Positions 26,596 through 35,675 of a stretch of 64,000 bases of DNA are shown piece after piece. The translations under genes and the position numbers were made by a program. The notes below the pieces were generated by a model, which saw only the letters and a list, made by a program, of their open reading frames with translations, was not told the origin of the DNA and ran no database searches. This DNA is from Chryseobacterium formosense (lineage in GTDB: Bacteria > Bacteroidota > Bacteroidia > Flavobacteriales > Weeksellaceae). Position 1 is the stretch's first letter. Every line of letters begins with the position of its first letter. The stretch lies in the NCBI RefSeq assembly GCF_900116415.1, contig NZ_FPAP01000001.1, positions 620,001 through 684,000 of the forward strand. Direction: 5' to 3'.

Positions 26596-27555
26596 TTAAT
26601 TAATTCCTTCATCCAGTAATTTATGCAGATCAATAATTCCGAAATATTTTCCGTTTTCGGTTACAATAAGTTGTCCGATATTATTGTCTTTCAGAATTTT
26701 CATCGCTTCTTTTGCCAATGCGTTTCTCTCGATCGTTTTAGGATTTGCAGACATAATATCTTTCGCCAGAACTTTAGAAATATCATCACCCTTCATCAGC
26801 ATTCTCCTTAAATCTCCGTCTGTAATTACTCCGATAATATTGCTTTCGTTTGTAACAACGGTGATTCCGTGTCGTGAGCTGCTTATAGAAATGATAACAT
26901 CCTTTACCGTATCATTTTCTGTAACTTCGGGTTTCTGGGAAGAAAGAAAATCATCTACTTTTGAAATCAGGTTTTTACCTAAGCTTCCACCCGGATGGAA
27001 TTTGGCAAAATCATTGGCTTTAAATTCATTCATTTCCATTAAAGCAATTCCCAAAGCATCACCAAGAGCCATCTGTAGCGTAGTAGAGCTTGTTGGCGCC
27101 AATTTAATCGGGCAGGCTTCCATGTCAACATGAGTGTCTAAAATTACATCTGAAAATTCCGCCAGCTTACTTTTTCGATTTCCGGTCATACCGATCAATG
27201 CAGAAGAATAATCTTTTAAATAAGGAATTAAATTGACAATTTCCGGAGAGTTTCCCGAATTAGAAATGCACAGAACAACATCCTGCTTCTGAATCACACC
27301 CAAATCACCATGAATGGCTTCCGATGCATGCAAAAATTGTGATGGAGTACCCGTAGAATTTAGCGTTGCAACGATTTTATTCCCGACATGAGCCGATTTT
27401 CCGATTCCTACAATGATGAGTTTTCCTTTTGTGGAATGAATAATTTCTACTGCTTTTACAAATTCGTCACCGATTCTTTCTTTCAATTTTTCAAGCTCAG
27501 AAATTTCTATGGTCAATGTATTTTTTGCAATTGAGATGATGCTGTCTCTATTCAT
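26596..27555 (-). CDS. kdsD: Arabinose-5-phosphate isomerase (KpsF/GutQ family)
   Basis: About 319 residues: an N-terminal SIS domain with 'IVGIGKSAHVGNKIVATLNSTGT' and 'CISNSGNSPEIV' for sugar-phosphate binding, followed by two CBS domains in the last 130 residues ('GVITDGDLRRMLMKGDD', 'DIMSANPKTI', 'FGIIDLHKLL'). The family converts ribulose-5-phosphate to arabinose-5-phosphate for Kdo in lipopolysaccharide. I chose the ATG at 27555; the TTG at 27579 would add 8 residues without family support. Faces away from recQ; separate from tatC by a 119-base gap. Confidence 0.9.
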   Translation of the reverse strand: MNRDSIISIAKNTLTIEISELEKLKERIGDEFVKAVEIIHSTKGKLIIVGIGKSAHVGNKIVATLNSTGTPSQFLHASEAIHGDLGVIQKQDVVLCISNSGNSPEIVNLIPYLKDYSSALIGMTGNRKSKLAEFSDVILDTHVDMEACPIKLAPTSSTTLQMALGDALGIALMEMNEFKANDFAKFHPGGSLGKNLISKVDDFLSSQKPEVTENDTVKDVIISISSSRHGITVVTNESNIIGVITDGDLRRMLMKGDDISKVLAKDIMSANPKTIERNALAKEAMKILKDNNIGQLIVTENGKYFGIIDLHKLLDEGIN

Positions 27556-27661
27556 TGTTATATCGTAATTAGAAAGCAAATCCTTAAAGATTTCAATTTA
27601 TATTTAATATAAATAGATGTGTTAAAAAAATCTACTGTTTTTATTTTAGCTAAAAATTTTT

Positions 27662-27669
27662 TATCTTTG
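27662..27669 (+). promoter_or_regulatory. Candidate -7 element of recQ
   Basis: TATCTTTG fits TAnnTTTG, 32 bases before the recQ ATG. A T-rich stretch lies where the -33 element should be. Confidence 0.45.
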
Positions 27670-27701
27670 GATAAGATGCAAATTTAGCAATACAAAATTA
27701 G

Positions 27702-29906
27702 ATGAGCGCAAAAAATGCCAATTTATCGAGCGAATTAAAAAAATACTTTGGGTTTTCTACTTTCAAAGGACAGCAGGAAGAGATCATCAAAAATCTCTTA
27801 GATGGAAAAGATATTTTCGTTCTAATGCCTACAGGGGGCGGTAAATCACTCTGTTACCAGCTTCCGGCTCTCATTTCTGAGGGTACTGCGATTGTCGTTT
27901 CCCCATTGATTGCGCTGATGAAAAATCAGGTAGATGCAGTCAACGGATTATCTTCAGAAAGTGGGGTTGCCCATGTTCTTAATTCATCCCTTAACAAAAC
28001 CCAGACCAAACAGGTTTTTGATGATATAAAAAGTGGAAGAACAAAGCTATTGTATGTAGCTCCCGAATCATTAATTAAAGAAGACTATCTGGAATTTTTT
28101 AAAGATGTGAAAATTTCGTTCTTTGCTATTGATGAGGCGCACTGTATTTCAGAATGGGGACACGATTTCCGACCTGAATACAGAAATTTAAAACAGATTA
28201 TCGATAAAATTGCAGATGTTCCTGTTATCGCTTTAACGGCGACTGCAACCCCGAAAGTACAGGATGATATCCAGAAAACTTTAGGAATGACCAATGCACT
28301 GGTTTTCAAAGAAAGTTTTAACAGAGCCAATTTGTTTTATGAAGTAAGACCAAAAGTCAATATCGATAAGGAAATAGTAAAATTCATTAATAAAAACAAA
28401 GGAAAATCAGGTATTGTTTACTGTTTAAGCCGAAGAAAAGTGGAAGAATTTGCACAGCTTCTTCAGGTAAACGGAATCAATGCACTCCCTTATCACGCAG
28501 GTTTAGATCAGAAAGTAAGGGTTGCCAATCAGGATAAATTCCTGATGGAAGAAGCTGATGTAATCGTTGCAACAATTGCTTTCGGAATGGGGATTGATAA
28601 GCCGGATGTACGTTTTGTAATCCACTATGACTTCCCAAAATCTCTGGAAAGTTATTACCAGGAAACTGGTCGTGCCGGTCGGGATGGCGGAGAAGGATAT
28701 TGTCTTGCCTTCTATGATCCTAAAGATATTGAAAAATTGGAAAAATTTTTGGCTCAAAAGCCTGTTTCCGAGAGAGAGATCGGTTTGCAGCTTCTGAATG
28801 AAGTCGTTGGTTATGCCGAAACTTCAATGAGCAGAAGACAGTATATTTTGTATTATTTTGGTGAAAGTTTCGATCCTGTGAATGGTGAGGGAGCTATAAT
28901 GTGTGACAACTCATCAAATCCTCCAAAGCTGAAAGATTCTACAAATGATCTTATAAAAGCGCTTGAGCTCATCAACGATACGCAGGAGAAATTTAAGTCT
29001 AAAGATTTAATATCTGTGATCACAGGCAAAGAAACTGCGGTAACCAAATCCTATAAGTTGGAGCAAAATCCTTATTTCGGTTTCGGAAAATCTGAAAACG
29101 ATAACTATTGGAAATCAATTTTAAGACAAGCAACAGTTCAGAATTTTTTACAAAAAGATATTGAAACGTACGGTGTTTTAAAAATCGCAGAAAAAGGGAG
29201 AAAAGTTTTAAGCGGAGATTTTAAAGAACCTTTCCTTATTGCTGAAGACCGTGAATTTGACCTCTCACAAACCAAAGCAGAGAGCGATCAGGTGCAAATG
29301 CAGTCGAGTGGAGGTTTAGACCAGAATTTATTTACACTGCTTAAAGAGCTTAGAAAAAAGGTCGCCAAAAAACACGGAATTCCACCTTATACGGTTTTCA
29401 TGGATCCGAGTTTGGAAGATATGACTGTTCAATATCCGGTTTCCGTTGACGAAATTGCAAAAATATACGGAGTAGGAGAAGGTAAGGCTAAAAAATATGG
29501 TAAAGAATTCGCTGATTTTATTGCCCAATATGTTGAAGATAACAATATAGAGCGAACTCAGGATATGGTTTTGAAGCAGGTTGCCAATAAATCAAGCCAT
29601 AAAGTTTTTATCATCCAGAGCACCGATAAAAAGATTGATCTGGAAGATATTGCAAAAGCCAAAAATCTTTCGATGGATGATCTTCTGAAAGAAATGGAAC
29701 GAATCGTTTATCAGGGAACAAAGTTGAATATCGATTATTACATTGAAGATAATTTTGATGAAGATATTGTAGACGGTTTCATGGAATTCATGAACGAATC
29801 TGAAAGCGACAGCATGAAAGTTTTGTTGGATGAATTCGGTGATGAATTGTCTGATGAGGAGGTTAGAATGCTGAGAATTAAATTTATCAGCGACGTTGCC
29901 AACTAA
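27702..29906 (+). CDS. recQ: RecQ-family ATP-dependent DNA helicase, zinc-site variant
   Basis: A 734-residue superfamily 2 helicase. Walker A lies in '[17 protein letters not shown]', the DEAH box in '[22 protein letters not shown]', and the helicase C motif in '[10 protein letters not shown]'. Then come the RecQ C-terminal domain, an HRDC domain near 545-620 and an acidic tail. The zinc-binding element is unusual: where most RecQ have four cysteines around the 'RR..LLNYFGE' block, this one has [13 protein letters not shown] and only one Cys (MCDNSSNPP), so zinc is probably not bound. Unwinds DNA at stalled forks and recombination sites. The gene is followed within 19 bases by the toxin-antitoxin-like pair. 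Confidence 0.9.
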   Translation: MSAKNANLSSELKKYFGFSTFKGQQEEIIKNLLDGKDIFVLMPTGGGKSLCYQLPALISEGTAIVVSPLIALMKNQVDAVNGLSSESGVAHVLNSSLNKTQTKQVFDDIKSGRTKLLYVAPESLIKEDYLEFFKDVKISFFAIDEAHCISEWGHDFRPEYRNLKQIIDKIADVPVIALTATATPKVQDDIQKTLGMTNALVFKESFNRANLFYEVRPKVNIDKEIVKFINKNKGKSGIVYCLSRRKVEEFAQLLQVNGINALPYHAGLDQKVRVANQDKFLMEEADVIVATIAFGMGIDKPDVRFVIHYDFPKSLESYYQETGRAGRDGGEGYCLAFYDPKDIEKLEKFLAQKPVSEREIGLQLLNEVVGYAETSMSRRQYILYYFGESFDPVNGEGAIMCDNSSNPPKLKDSTNDLIKALELINDTQEKFKSKDLISVITGKETAVTKSYKLEQNPYFGFGKSENDNYWKSILRQATVQNFLQKDIETYGVLKIAEKGRKVLSGDFKEPFLIAEDREFDLSQTKAESDQVQMQSSGGLDQNLFTLLKELRKKVAKKHGIPPYTVFMDPSLEDMTVQYPVSVDEIAKIYGVGEGKAKKYGKEFADFIAQYVEDNNIERTQDMVLKQVANKSSHKVFIIQSTDKKIDLEDIAKAKNLSMDDLLKEMERIVYQGTKLNIDYYIEDNFDEDIVDGFMEFMNESESDSMKVLLDEFGDELSDEEVRMLRIKFISDVAN

Positions 29907-29924
29907 ATTTTAAATCAGCTCAAA

Positions 29925-30173
29925 ATGGAAAACCCAATTCATGAAGCGAAAAAAGAGCTTATTCGGTGGATCAAAGAGATGAATGATCTTGAAGATATTG
30001 CAGAATTACTTGAAATTAAGAATAAAAAAACTGCTGTTGATAAAGTTGCTGAACCCCAGGCTGAGTATGCTGTAAAAGATGATTTTGATGAAAGATTTGC
30101 GAAAGGAATCCCACATGATGAAATGAGAAGAAGAACGAGAGAATTTATTAAAAATTTGCCTTGGAAGAAATAA
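29925..30173 (+). CDS. Putative type II antitoxin (82 aa)
   Basis: An 82-residue charged protein. The N-terminus 'EAKKELIRWIKEMNDLEDIAELLEIK' is an amphipathic helical stretch like that of small Bacteroidota addiction-module antitoxins; the C-terminus 'DERFAKGIPHDEMRRRTREF' is a second helix with basic residues that could wrap a toxin. No DNA-binding fold can be proven by eye. The stop overlaps the start of the next gene by 13 bases, the usual arrangement of antitoxin followed by toxin. Family assignment is inferred from pattern and order. Lies 18 bases after recQ and may be read with it. Confidence 0.6.
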   Translation: MENPIHEAKKELIRWIKEMNDLEDIAELLEIKNKKTAVDKVAEPQAEYAVKDDFDERFAKGIPHDEMRRRTREFIKNLPWKK

Positions 30174-30484
30174 TTGTCTACAAGGATAGATTCGAAAATG
30201 AAATTGATAAGTTATTTGAAGTTTTATTTGTGAATGAATATTTTGGTTTTGAGAATTCTGCTTTGAATTCTGTAGAGAAAATTTATGATTTCATTAAAAG
30301 TAATATTTCAAGACCTATCAATAGAAATTCACCATTGGCTTATCAGAAATTTGGCAAAAAGTTTATAAAATATAAAGCAAATAATAATACTTCTTGGTAT
30401 ATATTTTTTGATCAGAAAGGAAATAGATTTTTAGTAAACCACATCATAAATAACCACTCTCAAGATTTTCCTGAGTTGTTTTAA
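30161..30484 (+). CDS. Putative RelE/ParE-like toxin (107 aa)
   Basis: A 107-residue basic protein. The order of elements (long N-terminal helix pair with 'VLFVNEYFGFENSALNSVEKIYDFI', then strands 'KFIKYKANNNTSWYIFFDQ' and 'NRFLVNHIINNHSQDFPELF', each quoted in part) resembles RelE/ParE superfamily toxins of Bacteroidota that end in 'NNH' motifs. It can only start at TTG 30161, inside the last four codons of the preceding gene, because no ATG or GTG follows in the first half. The overlap and weak start suggest that toxin is made only after antitoxin is translated. Toxin activity is not shown by sequence alone. Confidence 0.6.
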   Translation: MEEIIVYKDRFENEIDKLFEVLFVNEYFGFENSALNSVEKIYDFIKSNISRPINRNSPLAYQKFGKKFIKYKANNNTSWYIFFDQKGNRFLVNHIINNHSQDFPELF

Positions 30485-30517
30485 ATGATTAAATTTATCA
30501 TCAACTAATTTTTCAGG

Positions 30518-31603
30518 ATGAATAAGAAAATTTCGGTCATATTTATTCTGCCGGATCTCGAAACCGGAGGTGCAGAAAGAATCATTACCACCATAGCAAA
30601 TCATCTCTCAAGAGATCGTTTTGAGCCTAAGATTTTGCTTCTTCGCAAACAAGGCGGCTATCTTGATTTTCTTAAAAAAGATGTTGAGATTATCGATATT
30701 GATACCGAAAGAATAAGATATTCTCTGAAACCAATCCTTAAAGAAATTTACAAAAGGAAACCTGATATCGTTTTTTCAGGTTTTGGTGAAGTAAATGCTT
30801 ATTTATCTTTATTTATCAAGCTTTTTCCGCGTACAAAATTTATTGCGAGAGAAACGAATGTGGTTTCTAAGCATGTGACGAGGAAAGAGATTAAGTTTTT
30901 CTACAGTTTTTACAATAATTATCAGCAAATCATTGCGCAAAGCGATGATATGAAGCAAGATCTTATTAGTAATTTTAATATTAAACAGGATAAAATTATT
31001 AAAATAAACAATCCCGTAGATTTTGATTTTATTGAAAACAAACTTAGGATTTCACAAAAACCTGAGTGTTTTAAACTCAATTATAAAAATGTAGTGGCGA
31101 TAGGTAATTTATCCGCCAGAAAAGGTTTCGATAATCTGCTGAAAGTTTTCTCGAGGCTTAAAAACGAAAAAATTCTTCTGCATATTTTAGGTGATGGTAA
31201 AGACCGTGAAATTCTTCATCAGATGAAAGATTTTTTAGGTCTCAAAAATGTTATTTTTCACGGCAGACACGAAAATCCTTATCAGTTTCTGAAATTTGCC
31301 GATCTTTTTATTCTTTCCTCAAGATATGAAGGTTTTCCCAATGTTTTGTTGGAAGCCGGAGCTTGCGGAACGTATTCCTTAGCGAATAATTGTCCGGGAG
31401 GAATTAATGAGATTATTCAGCACAATACCAACGGTGAGATTGCCGATATAGAAAATCATGAAGACTTTTCGCAGAAGATCATGACGCTTCTGCACAGAGA
31501 TTATGATGCTGAATCTATAAAAAATTCTATCAAATCGCGATTTTCAAAAGAAATTATTTTAGATCGGTATGAGAAAATTTTATTGGATTTGATGAAGAAA
31601 TAA
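30518..31603 (+). CDS. Glycosyltransferase family 4 protein
   Basis: A 361-residue GT-B glycosyltransferase. The N-terminal 'DLETGGAERIITTIANHL' and C-terminal 'YEGFPNVLLEAGACG' (the E-x7-E pattern of retaining GT4 enzymes) are clear, as is 'SARKGFDNLLKVFSRL' in the linker. Such enzymes add a sugar to lipid-linked polysaccharide or lipopolysaccharide; acceptor unknown. It stands alone, 33 bases after the toxin-like gene, and not in a polysaccharide cluster. A downstream TAAATTTG at 31620-31627 may start the next gene. Confidence 0.87.
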   Translation: MNKKISVIFILPDLETGGAERIITTIANHLSRDRFEPKILLLRKQGGYLDFLKKDVEIIDIDTERIRYSLKPILKEIYKRKPDIVFSGFGEVNAYLSLFIKLFPRTKFIARETNVVSKHVTRKEIKFFYSFYNNYQQIIAQSDDMKQDLISNFNIKQDKIIKINNPVDFDFIENKLRISQKPECFKLNYKNVVAIGNLSARKGFDNLLKVFSRLKNEKILLHILGDGKDREILHQMKDFLGLKNVIFHGRHENPYQFLKFADLFILSSRYEGFPNVLLEAGACGTYSLANNCPGGINEIIQHNTNGEIADIENHEDFSQKIMTLLHRDYDAESIKNSIKSRFSKEIILDRYEKILLDLMKK

Positions 31604-31662
31604 TCATCTTTAATTTTCTTAAATTTGAGCTTGTAAAAATTCAAAAAAATATTTTTTCATTC

Positions 31663-32013
31663 ATGAATAAAGTTCAAAAGCTGGGATGCATCTGCGAAAA
31701 ACCTGAATTTCATCATACAGATTACAGAGAATCATTAATAGGTATTGATAAAACAAACGGAAGATATGCTGATGTAAGTCTTTTGCAATGTAAACTCTGC
31801 CAAAGAATCTGGATTAAATATCAAGTTGAATTTGAAAGTTTTTCAAAATCCGGAAGATGGTACAGAGGGATTATTTCAAAAAAAGAAGCGAATGCAATGG
31901 CTCCTGAAAATGCAGTAGAGTATCTGGAAAATATTGACTGGTACATTTACGGTGGTTCTTACTTTGAAAGTACAGGGAATTTTGGGCAAGGAAAATTAAA
32001 TGTTGATTTATAA
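31663..32013 (+). CDS. Small cysteine-containing protein, unknown
   Basis: A 116-residue soluble protein with two cysteine pairs, CIC near residue 9-11 and CKLC near 46-49, that may bind a zinc ion. It also has many Trp and Tyr residues ('RIWIKYQVEFESF', 'DWYIYGGSYF'). No family is recognised. The ATG is preceded by A/T-rich sequence and a possible -7 element, so it is a single transcription unit between the GT4 gene and lpdA. The 200 bases after it carry low-complexity 'cttccatctccc' type words. Confidence 0.7.
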   Translation: MNKVQKLGCICEKPEFHHTDYRESLIGIDKTNGRYADVSLLQCKLCQRIWIKYQVEFESFSKSGRWYRGIISKKEANAMAPENAVEYLENIDWYIYGGSYFESTGNFGQGKLNVDL

Positions 32014-32143
32014 TCTAAGCTTAAAACCAAGAGATCTATTGAAGATATTCTTATTAATTTTAAACTTAAAAATGTTTTCCATTAAGTAAACTTCCATCTT
32101 CAAGCTTCCATCTCCCTACTCTCAAAAACTTGATAAAACTCAC

Positions 32144-32174
32144 TTGGGTGCGTGGTAATTAATCAGTAAATTTG
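32144..32174 (+). promoter_or_regulatory. Promoter of lpdA
   Basis: TTG at 32144-32146, 20 bases, then TAAATTTG at 32167-32174, 42 bases before the ATG. Spacing is one base longer than the Bacteroidota consensus. Confidence 0.6.
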
Positions 32175-32216
32175 TAAGGATTAATCAACTGAATAATAAA
32201 TAAATTAAAATATAAA

Positions 32217-33620
32217 ATGAGTCAATTTGATGTTACCGTAATCGGTTCCGGTCCTGGAGGTTATGTAGCGGCTATCCGCGCTGCACAATTAGGTTTCAAA
32301 ACAGCAATTATTGAAAAATATTCTACGTTGGGCGGAACTTGTCTTAACGTTGGATGTATTCCTTCAAAAGCACTTTTAGACAGCTCTGAACATTTTGAAA
32401 ATGCAAAACATAATTTCGAAAACCACGGAATTATCATCAACGAGCCAAAAGCAGACATTGCAAGAATGATTGCGAGAAAAAATGAAGTGGTAGAGCAGAC
32501 TACAAAAGGTATTAACTTTTTGATGGATAAAAACAAAATCACTGTTTTTGAAGGTCTTGGAAGCTTTGAATCTGCTACTCAAATTAAAGTGACTAAAAAC
32601 GACGGTTCTTCTGAAACGATCGAATCTAAATATACAATTATCGCAACAGGTTCTAAACCATCATCTTTACCTTTCATTACTTTAGATAAAGAAAGAGTAA
32701 TTACTTCTACTGAAGCTTTAAATTTAAAAGAAATTCCTAAGCATTTGGTAGTAATCGGAGGTGGTGTAATCGGTCTTGAATTAGGTTCAGTTTATCTAAG
32801 ACTAGGAGCTCAGGTTACTGTAGTTGAATTTATGGATAAAATCATCCCTACAATGGATGGAGCTTTAAGCAAGGAATTGACTAAAGTTCTTAAAAAACAA
32901 GGAATGAAGTTTATGCTTTCTACAGCGGTTTCAGCAGTGGAAAGAAACGGAGATTCTGTAAAAATTACAGCGAAAGATAAAAAAGGAGAAGAAGTTACGG
33001 TTGAGGGAGATTACTGTTTGGTTTCTGTTGGAAGAAGACCTTTCACAGACGGTCTTGCTCTTGAAAAAGCAGGTGTTGAATTAGACGAAAGAGGAAGAAT
33101 CAAAACCAATGATCATTTACAGACAAACGTTGCAAATATTTATGCAATCGGAGATGTAATCAAAGGAGCAATGTTGGCTCACAAAGCTGAAGAAGAAGGA
33201 GTTTTTGTTGCTGAAACTTTGGCTGGGCAAAAACCTCACATCAATTATAACTTAATTCCTGGAGTTGTTTACACATGGCCTGAAGTTGCCGGAGTTGGTA
33301 AAACTGAAGAGCAATTGAAAGAGGAAGGTGTAGCTTACAAAATCGGAACTTTCCCAATGAGAGCTTTAGGAAGAAGCCGTGCAAGTGGAGATGTTGATGG
33401 TTTGGTAAAAATTATCGCTGATGAAAAAACGGATGAGGTTCTTGGTTTCCATATGATTGGAGCAAGAGCTGCAGATTTGGTTGCTGAAGGTGTAATGGCA
33501 ATGGAATTCCGTGCAAGTGCAGAAGATATTGCAAGAAGTTCTCACGCTCACCCTACTTATGCAGAAGCTGTAAAAGAAGCTGCCTTGGATGCTACAGGGA
33601 AAAGAGCGCTTCACATGTAA
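32217..33620 (+). CDS. lpdA: Dihydrolipoyl dehydrogenase
   Basis: A 467-residue flavoprotein disulfide reductase. FAD site 'VIGSGPGGYVAAIRAAQLG' at the N-terminus, redox-active disulfide GGTCLNVGCIP (Cys42, Cys47), NAD site 'VVIGGGVIGLELG', second FAD motif 'IYAIGDVIKG', and the C-terminal 'HAHPTYAEAVKEA' with the catalytic His. It reoxidises lipoyl groups of 2-oxo acid dehydrogenase complexes or the glycine cleavage system. The E1 and E2 genes are not next to it. Codon use is rich in the frequent codons of highly made proteins (many 'gttgct', 'aaagaa'). A hairpin terminator follows. Confidence 0.94.
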   Translation: MSQFDVTVIGSGPGGYVAAIRAAQLGFKTAIIEKYSTLGGTCLNVGCIPSKALLDSSEHFENAKHNFENHGIIINEPKADIARMIARKNEVVEQTTKGINFLMDKNKITVFEGLGSFESATQIKVTKNDGSSETIESKYTIIATGSKPSSLPFITLDKERVITSTEALNLKEIPKHLVVIGGGVIGLELGSVYLRLGAQVTVVEFMDKIIPTMDGALSKELTKVLKKQGMKFMLSTAVSAVERNGDSVKITAKDKKGEEVTVEGDYCLVSVGRRPFTDGLALEKAGVELDERGRIKTNDHLQTNVANIYAIGDVIKGAMLAHKAEEEGVFVAETLAGQKPHINYNLIPGVVYTWPEVAGVGKTEEQLKEEGVAYKIGTFPMRALGRSRASGDVDGLVKIIADEKTDEVLGFHMIGARAADLVAEGVMAMEFRASAEDIARSSHAHPTYAEAVKEAALDATGKRALHM

Positions 33621-33660
33621 GATTTGATTAAAAATATTTAATCATTTAAATATTTACAAA

Positions 33661-33693
33661 AAAGACTGCCTCAATTCGATGGCAGTCTTTTTT
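33661..33693 (+). terminator. Terminator of lpdA
   Basis: A 10-bp stem (AAAGACTGCC with GGCAGTCTTT), ten-base loop, followed by a T run. Confidence 0.9.
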
Positions 33694-33758
33694 GTTGGTC
33701 AAAAGATTGTTTATAAATTAGTTAAAGAATAAATTTGTGAAACTGTAAAAAACAAATT

Positions 33759-34370
33759 TTGAAAAAAATATTATATCTGAATATTATTTTAATCGCCTTA
33801 ATATTTGTTGCAAGTATTGCGATATTTTATAGCTATAATTTCCCAATACCTTTTGATTTTATCAGAAATTTTAAAGATTACGAAATACAATATGTTTTAA
33901 TAATTTTACTAATAATTGGGTTTTTAGCTTCTCTAATTGCATCAGTTAAAATCAAAAAATATAATTTTAAAAATAAATTTCTTAGTATCTTTTTAATATT
34001 GAATTGTCTGTTTTTAGCATTTCTTGTTTTTAATGGAAGCTCAGAATATATTAAAAGAAAAAAAGCACTTACACTACTTGAAAATGAGTATATAAAACAA
34101 GCTAAAAAAGATATTGAAAATGATAAAGTGACCTATAAATTTGCAGGTGGACTTGCTGTTTCTGATTATAATGAAGAAACAGAAAATAAAATTGACAGTA
34201 TTTACAAAAATTATGGTGTGACTTATTTTAATACAGGATGTATTATAGATTTTATGGATATCAAAGCTCAGGAAAAATATCAGGAAACTGTAAAACCCTA
34301 TTTAATCAAAAGAAACGGAAAAAACTGGGAGGTGAAAATGAAATCTGAAATAGAAAAAATAAAAAACTGA
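33759..34370 (+). CDS. Membrane protein of unknown function
   Basis: A 203-residue protein with three hydrophobic segments at about 5-27, 47-64 and 74-91, then a soluble C-terminal domain of about 110 residues. The end 'VKPYLIKRNGKNWEVKM' and the middle 'KFAGGLAVSDYNEETENKID' are distinctive but not assigned to a named family. The only start in reach is TTG at 33759, followed by a typical Lys-Lys-Ile opening. The C-terminal domain is probably cytoplasmic or periplasmic depending on an unproven topology. Lower G+C than its neighbours and Lys/Asn/Ile-rich. Confidence 0.7.
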   Translation: MKKILYLNIILIALIFVASIAIFYSYNFPIPFDFIRNFKDYEIQYVLIILLIIGFLASLIASVKIKKYNFKNKFLSIFLILNCLFLAFLVFNGSSEYIKRKKALTLLENEYIKQAKKDIENDKVTYKFAGGLAVSDYNEETENKIDSIYKNYGVTYFNTGCIIDFMDIKAQEKYQETVKPYLIKRNGKNWEVKMKSEIEKIKN

Positions 34371-34513
34371 TTTTTGATTTTTTTGTTTGAATTTCGCTTG
34401 GATTCAATATTTTGAACAAGGTTAAAGCAATGAATTTTAAACTTTATTTTAATAGAAATTCTCGGTTTTTGGCATGAAAATAGAGCACGACTTCATTATA
34501 AAGTGAAATCATT

Positions 34514-35386
34514 ATGAAAAGAATATCTACAGTTTGTGCGATCTTTTCCGGGCTATTATTTTTTGCGCAGGAAGCAGGAAAAGCAGGAGAACTTTTGAAA
34601 AACGAGGCTTCAAAAAGAGAAATGGAATCGTCTAAAATAGAAAGACTAAATTCACAAAATAACAATTCCGGAAATTCGGGATTTAGAAACCCGACGAATC
34701 AGAATAATCAAAACAAAAGACATGCGAATACAAATTATCAGTGGAATCAGAATTACGGTTATGCAGAAGTTTTTCTGAGAATTCCAGAACAAGGGCATTT
34801 CTCTGTTGAACTGGCAGATCAGATGATTGCTACTCATTCAGGTAGATACAGATTCTTTGACCTTCCATCGGGAAGAATTCCTATTTCAATTTATGATAAC
34901 GGATTTTTAGTTTACAGAACAACTTTAAATGTGAGAAACAACAGCAGAATGGTTCTTGATTTTTTCACAAACGAAGGGCTGTATTTATTAGATTCTTATC
35001 CGATTCAAAACGATTATTATGGTTTTAATAACTGGAATGACGTTTGGAATAATCCTTATGCAAATTCAGGTAACAACGGTAATATCAATTATCCGAATGT
35101 GATGGATCATCAGACTTTCCAGCAATTTATGTCTGCCATGAAAAAAGATGCATGGTTTGATGATAAGAAAATTGCATTCATCAATCAGCAAGGTCGTCAT
35201 GCGATGTTTACTTCGGAACAGATCAGTATTTTGGTAAAAGATTTGAGTTTTGATAAAAATAAAATTGCTTTGGCCAAATCACTATTTTCAAAATGTGTCG
35301 ACAAGCAAAAATATTTTATCGTTGGCGATGCACTGGATTTTGAAAGCAGCAGACGAGATTTGATGGATTATATATCTAAAAATTAA
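34514..35386 (+). CDS. DUF4476 domain secreted protein
   Basis: A 290-residue exported protein. Signal peptide of about 19 residues, then an Asn/Gln-rich linker (about 45-80) and a beta domain around 85-165 that resembles carboxypeptidase-regulatory folds ('RYRFFDLPSGRIPISIYDNG'). A C-terminal DUF4476 domain (about 195-288) is marked by 'MDHQTFQQFMSAMKK', 'DDKKIAFINQQ' and 'FSKCVDKQKYF'. The domain is widespread in Bacteroidota envelope proteins; function unknown. The start ATG at 34514 follows a weak A/T-rich leader. The following 289 bases hold an inverted-repeat element rather than a gene. Confidence 0.83.
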   Translation: MKRISTVCAIFSGLLFFAQEAGKAGELLKNEASKREMESSKIERLNSQNNNSGNSGFRNPTNQNNQNKRHANTNYQWNQNYGYAEVFLRIPEQGHFSVELADQMIATHSGRYRFFDLPSGRIPISIYDNGFLVYRTTLNVRNNSRMVLDFFTNEGLYLLDSYPIQNDYYGFNNWNDVWNNPYANSGNNGNINYPNVMDHQTFQQFMSAMKKDAWFDDKKIAFINQQGRHAMFTSEQISILVKDLSFDKNKIALAKSLFSKCVDKQKYFIVGDALDFESSRRDLMDYISKN

Positions 35387-35420
35387 AAATTTTTATTAAT
35401 TCCGTTTTTTTACTCATTGT

Positions 35421-35558
35421 TTTTAACCGCAAAAGAAACAAAAGACTTTATGACAATTTATATTGTTCAAAAGCTGGCAAAAATAAATGAACATTTACAT
35501 TTGTAGATTTTTTGTAATTTTTTTCAATCATATCTTTTGTTGCTTTTGCGGTAAAAAT
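35421..35558. repeat. Inverted-repeat intergenic element
   Basis: Two arms of about 25 bases, 'accgcaaaagaaacaaaag' on the left and 'cttttgttgcttttgcggt' on the right, are reverse complements with one mismatch. They enclose about 85 A/T-rich bases. Nothing is coded; it may be a MITE-like remnant. Confidence 0.65.
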
Positions 35559-35648
35559 CTACACAATATTTTTTTTATTAAAGATAAAACTCATTTACTC
35601 TAACACTCTCCGACACAAAAACCCTGAAAACGCTCCAACTTATTTTCT

Positions 35649-35656
35649 TACCTTTG
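35649..35656 (+). promoter_or_regulatory. Candidate -7 element of the S1-like gene
   Basis: TACCTTTG fits TAnnTTTG, 20 bases before the ATG at 35676. No clear -33 element. Confidence 0.4.
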
Positions 35657-35675
35657 CATCCTAAATTTATCATTA

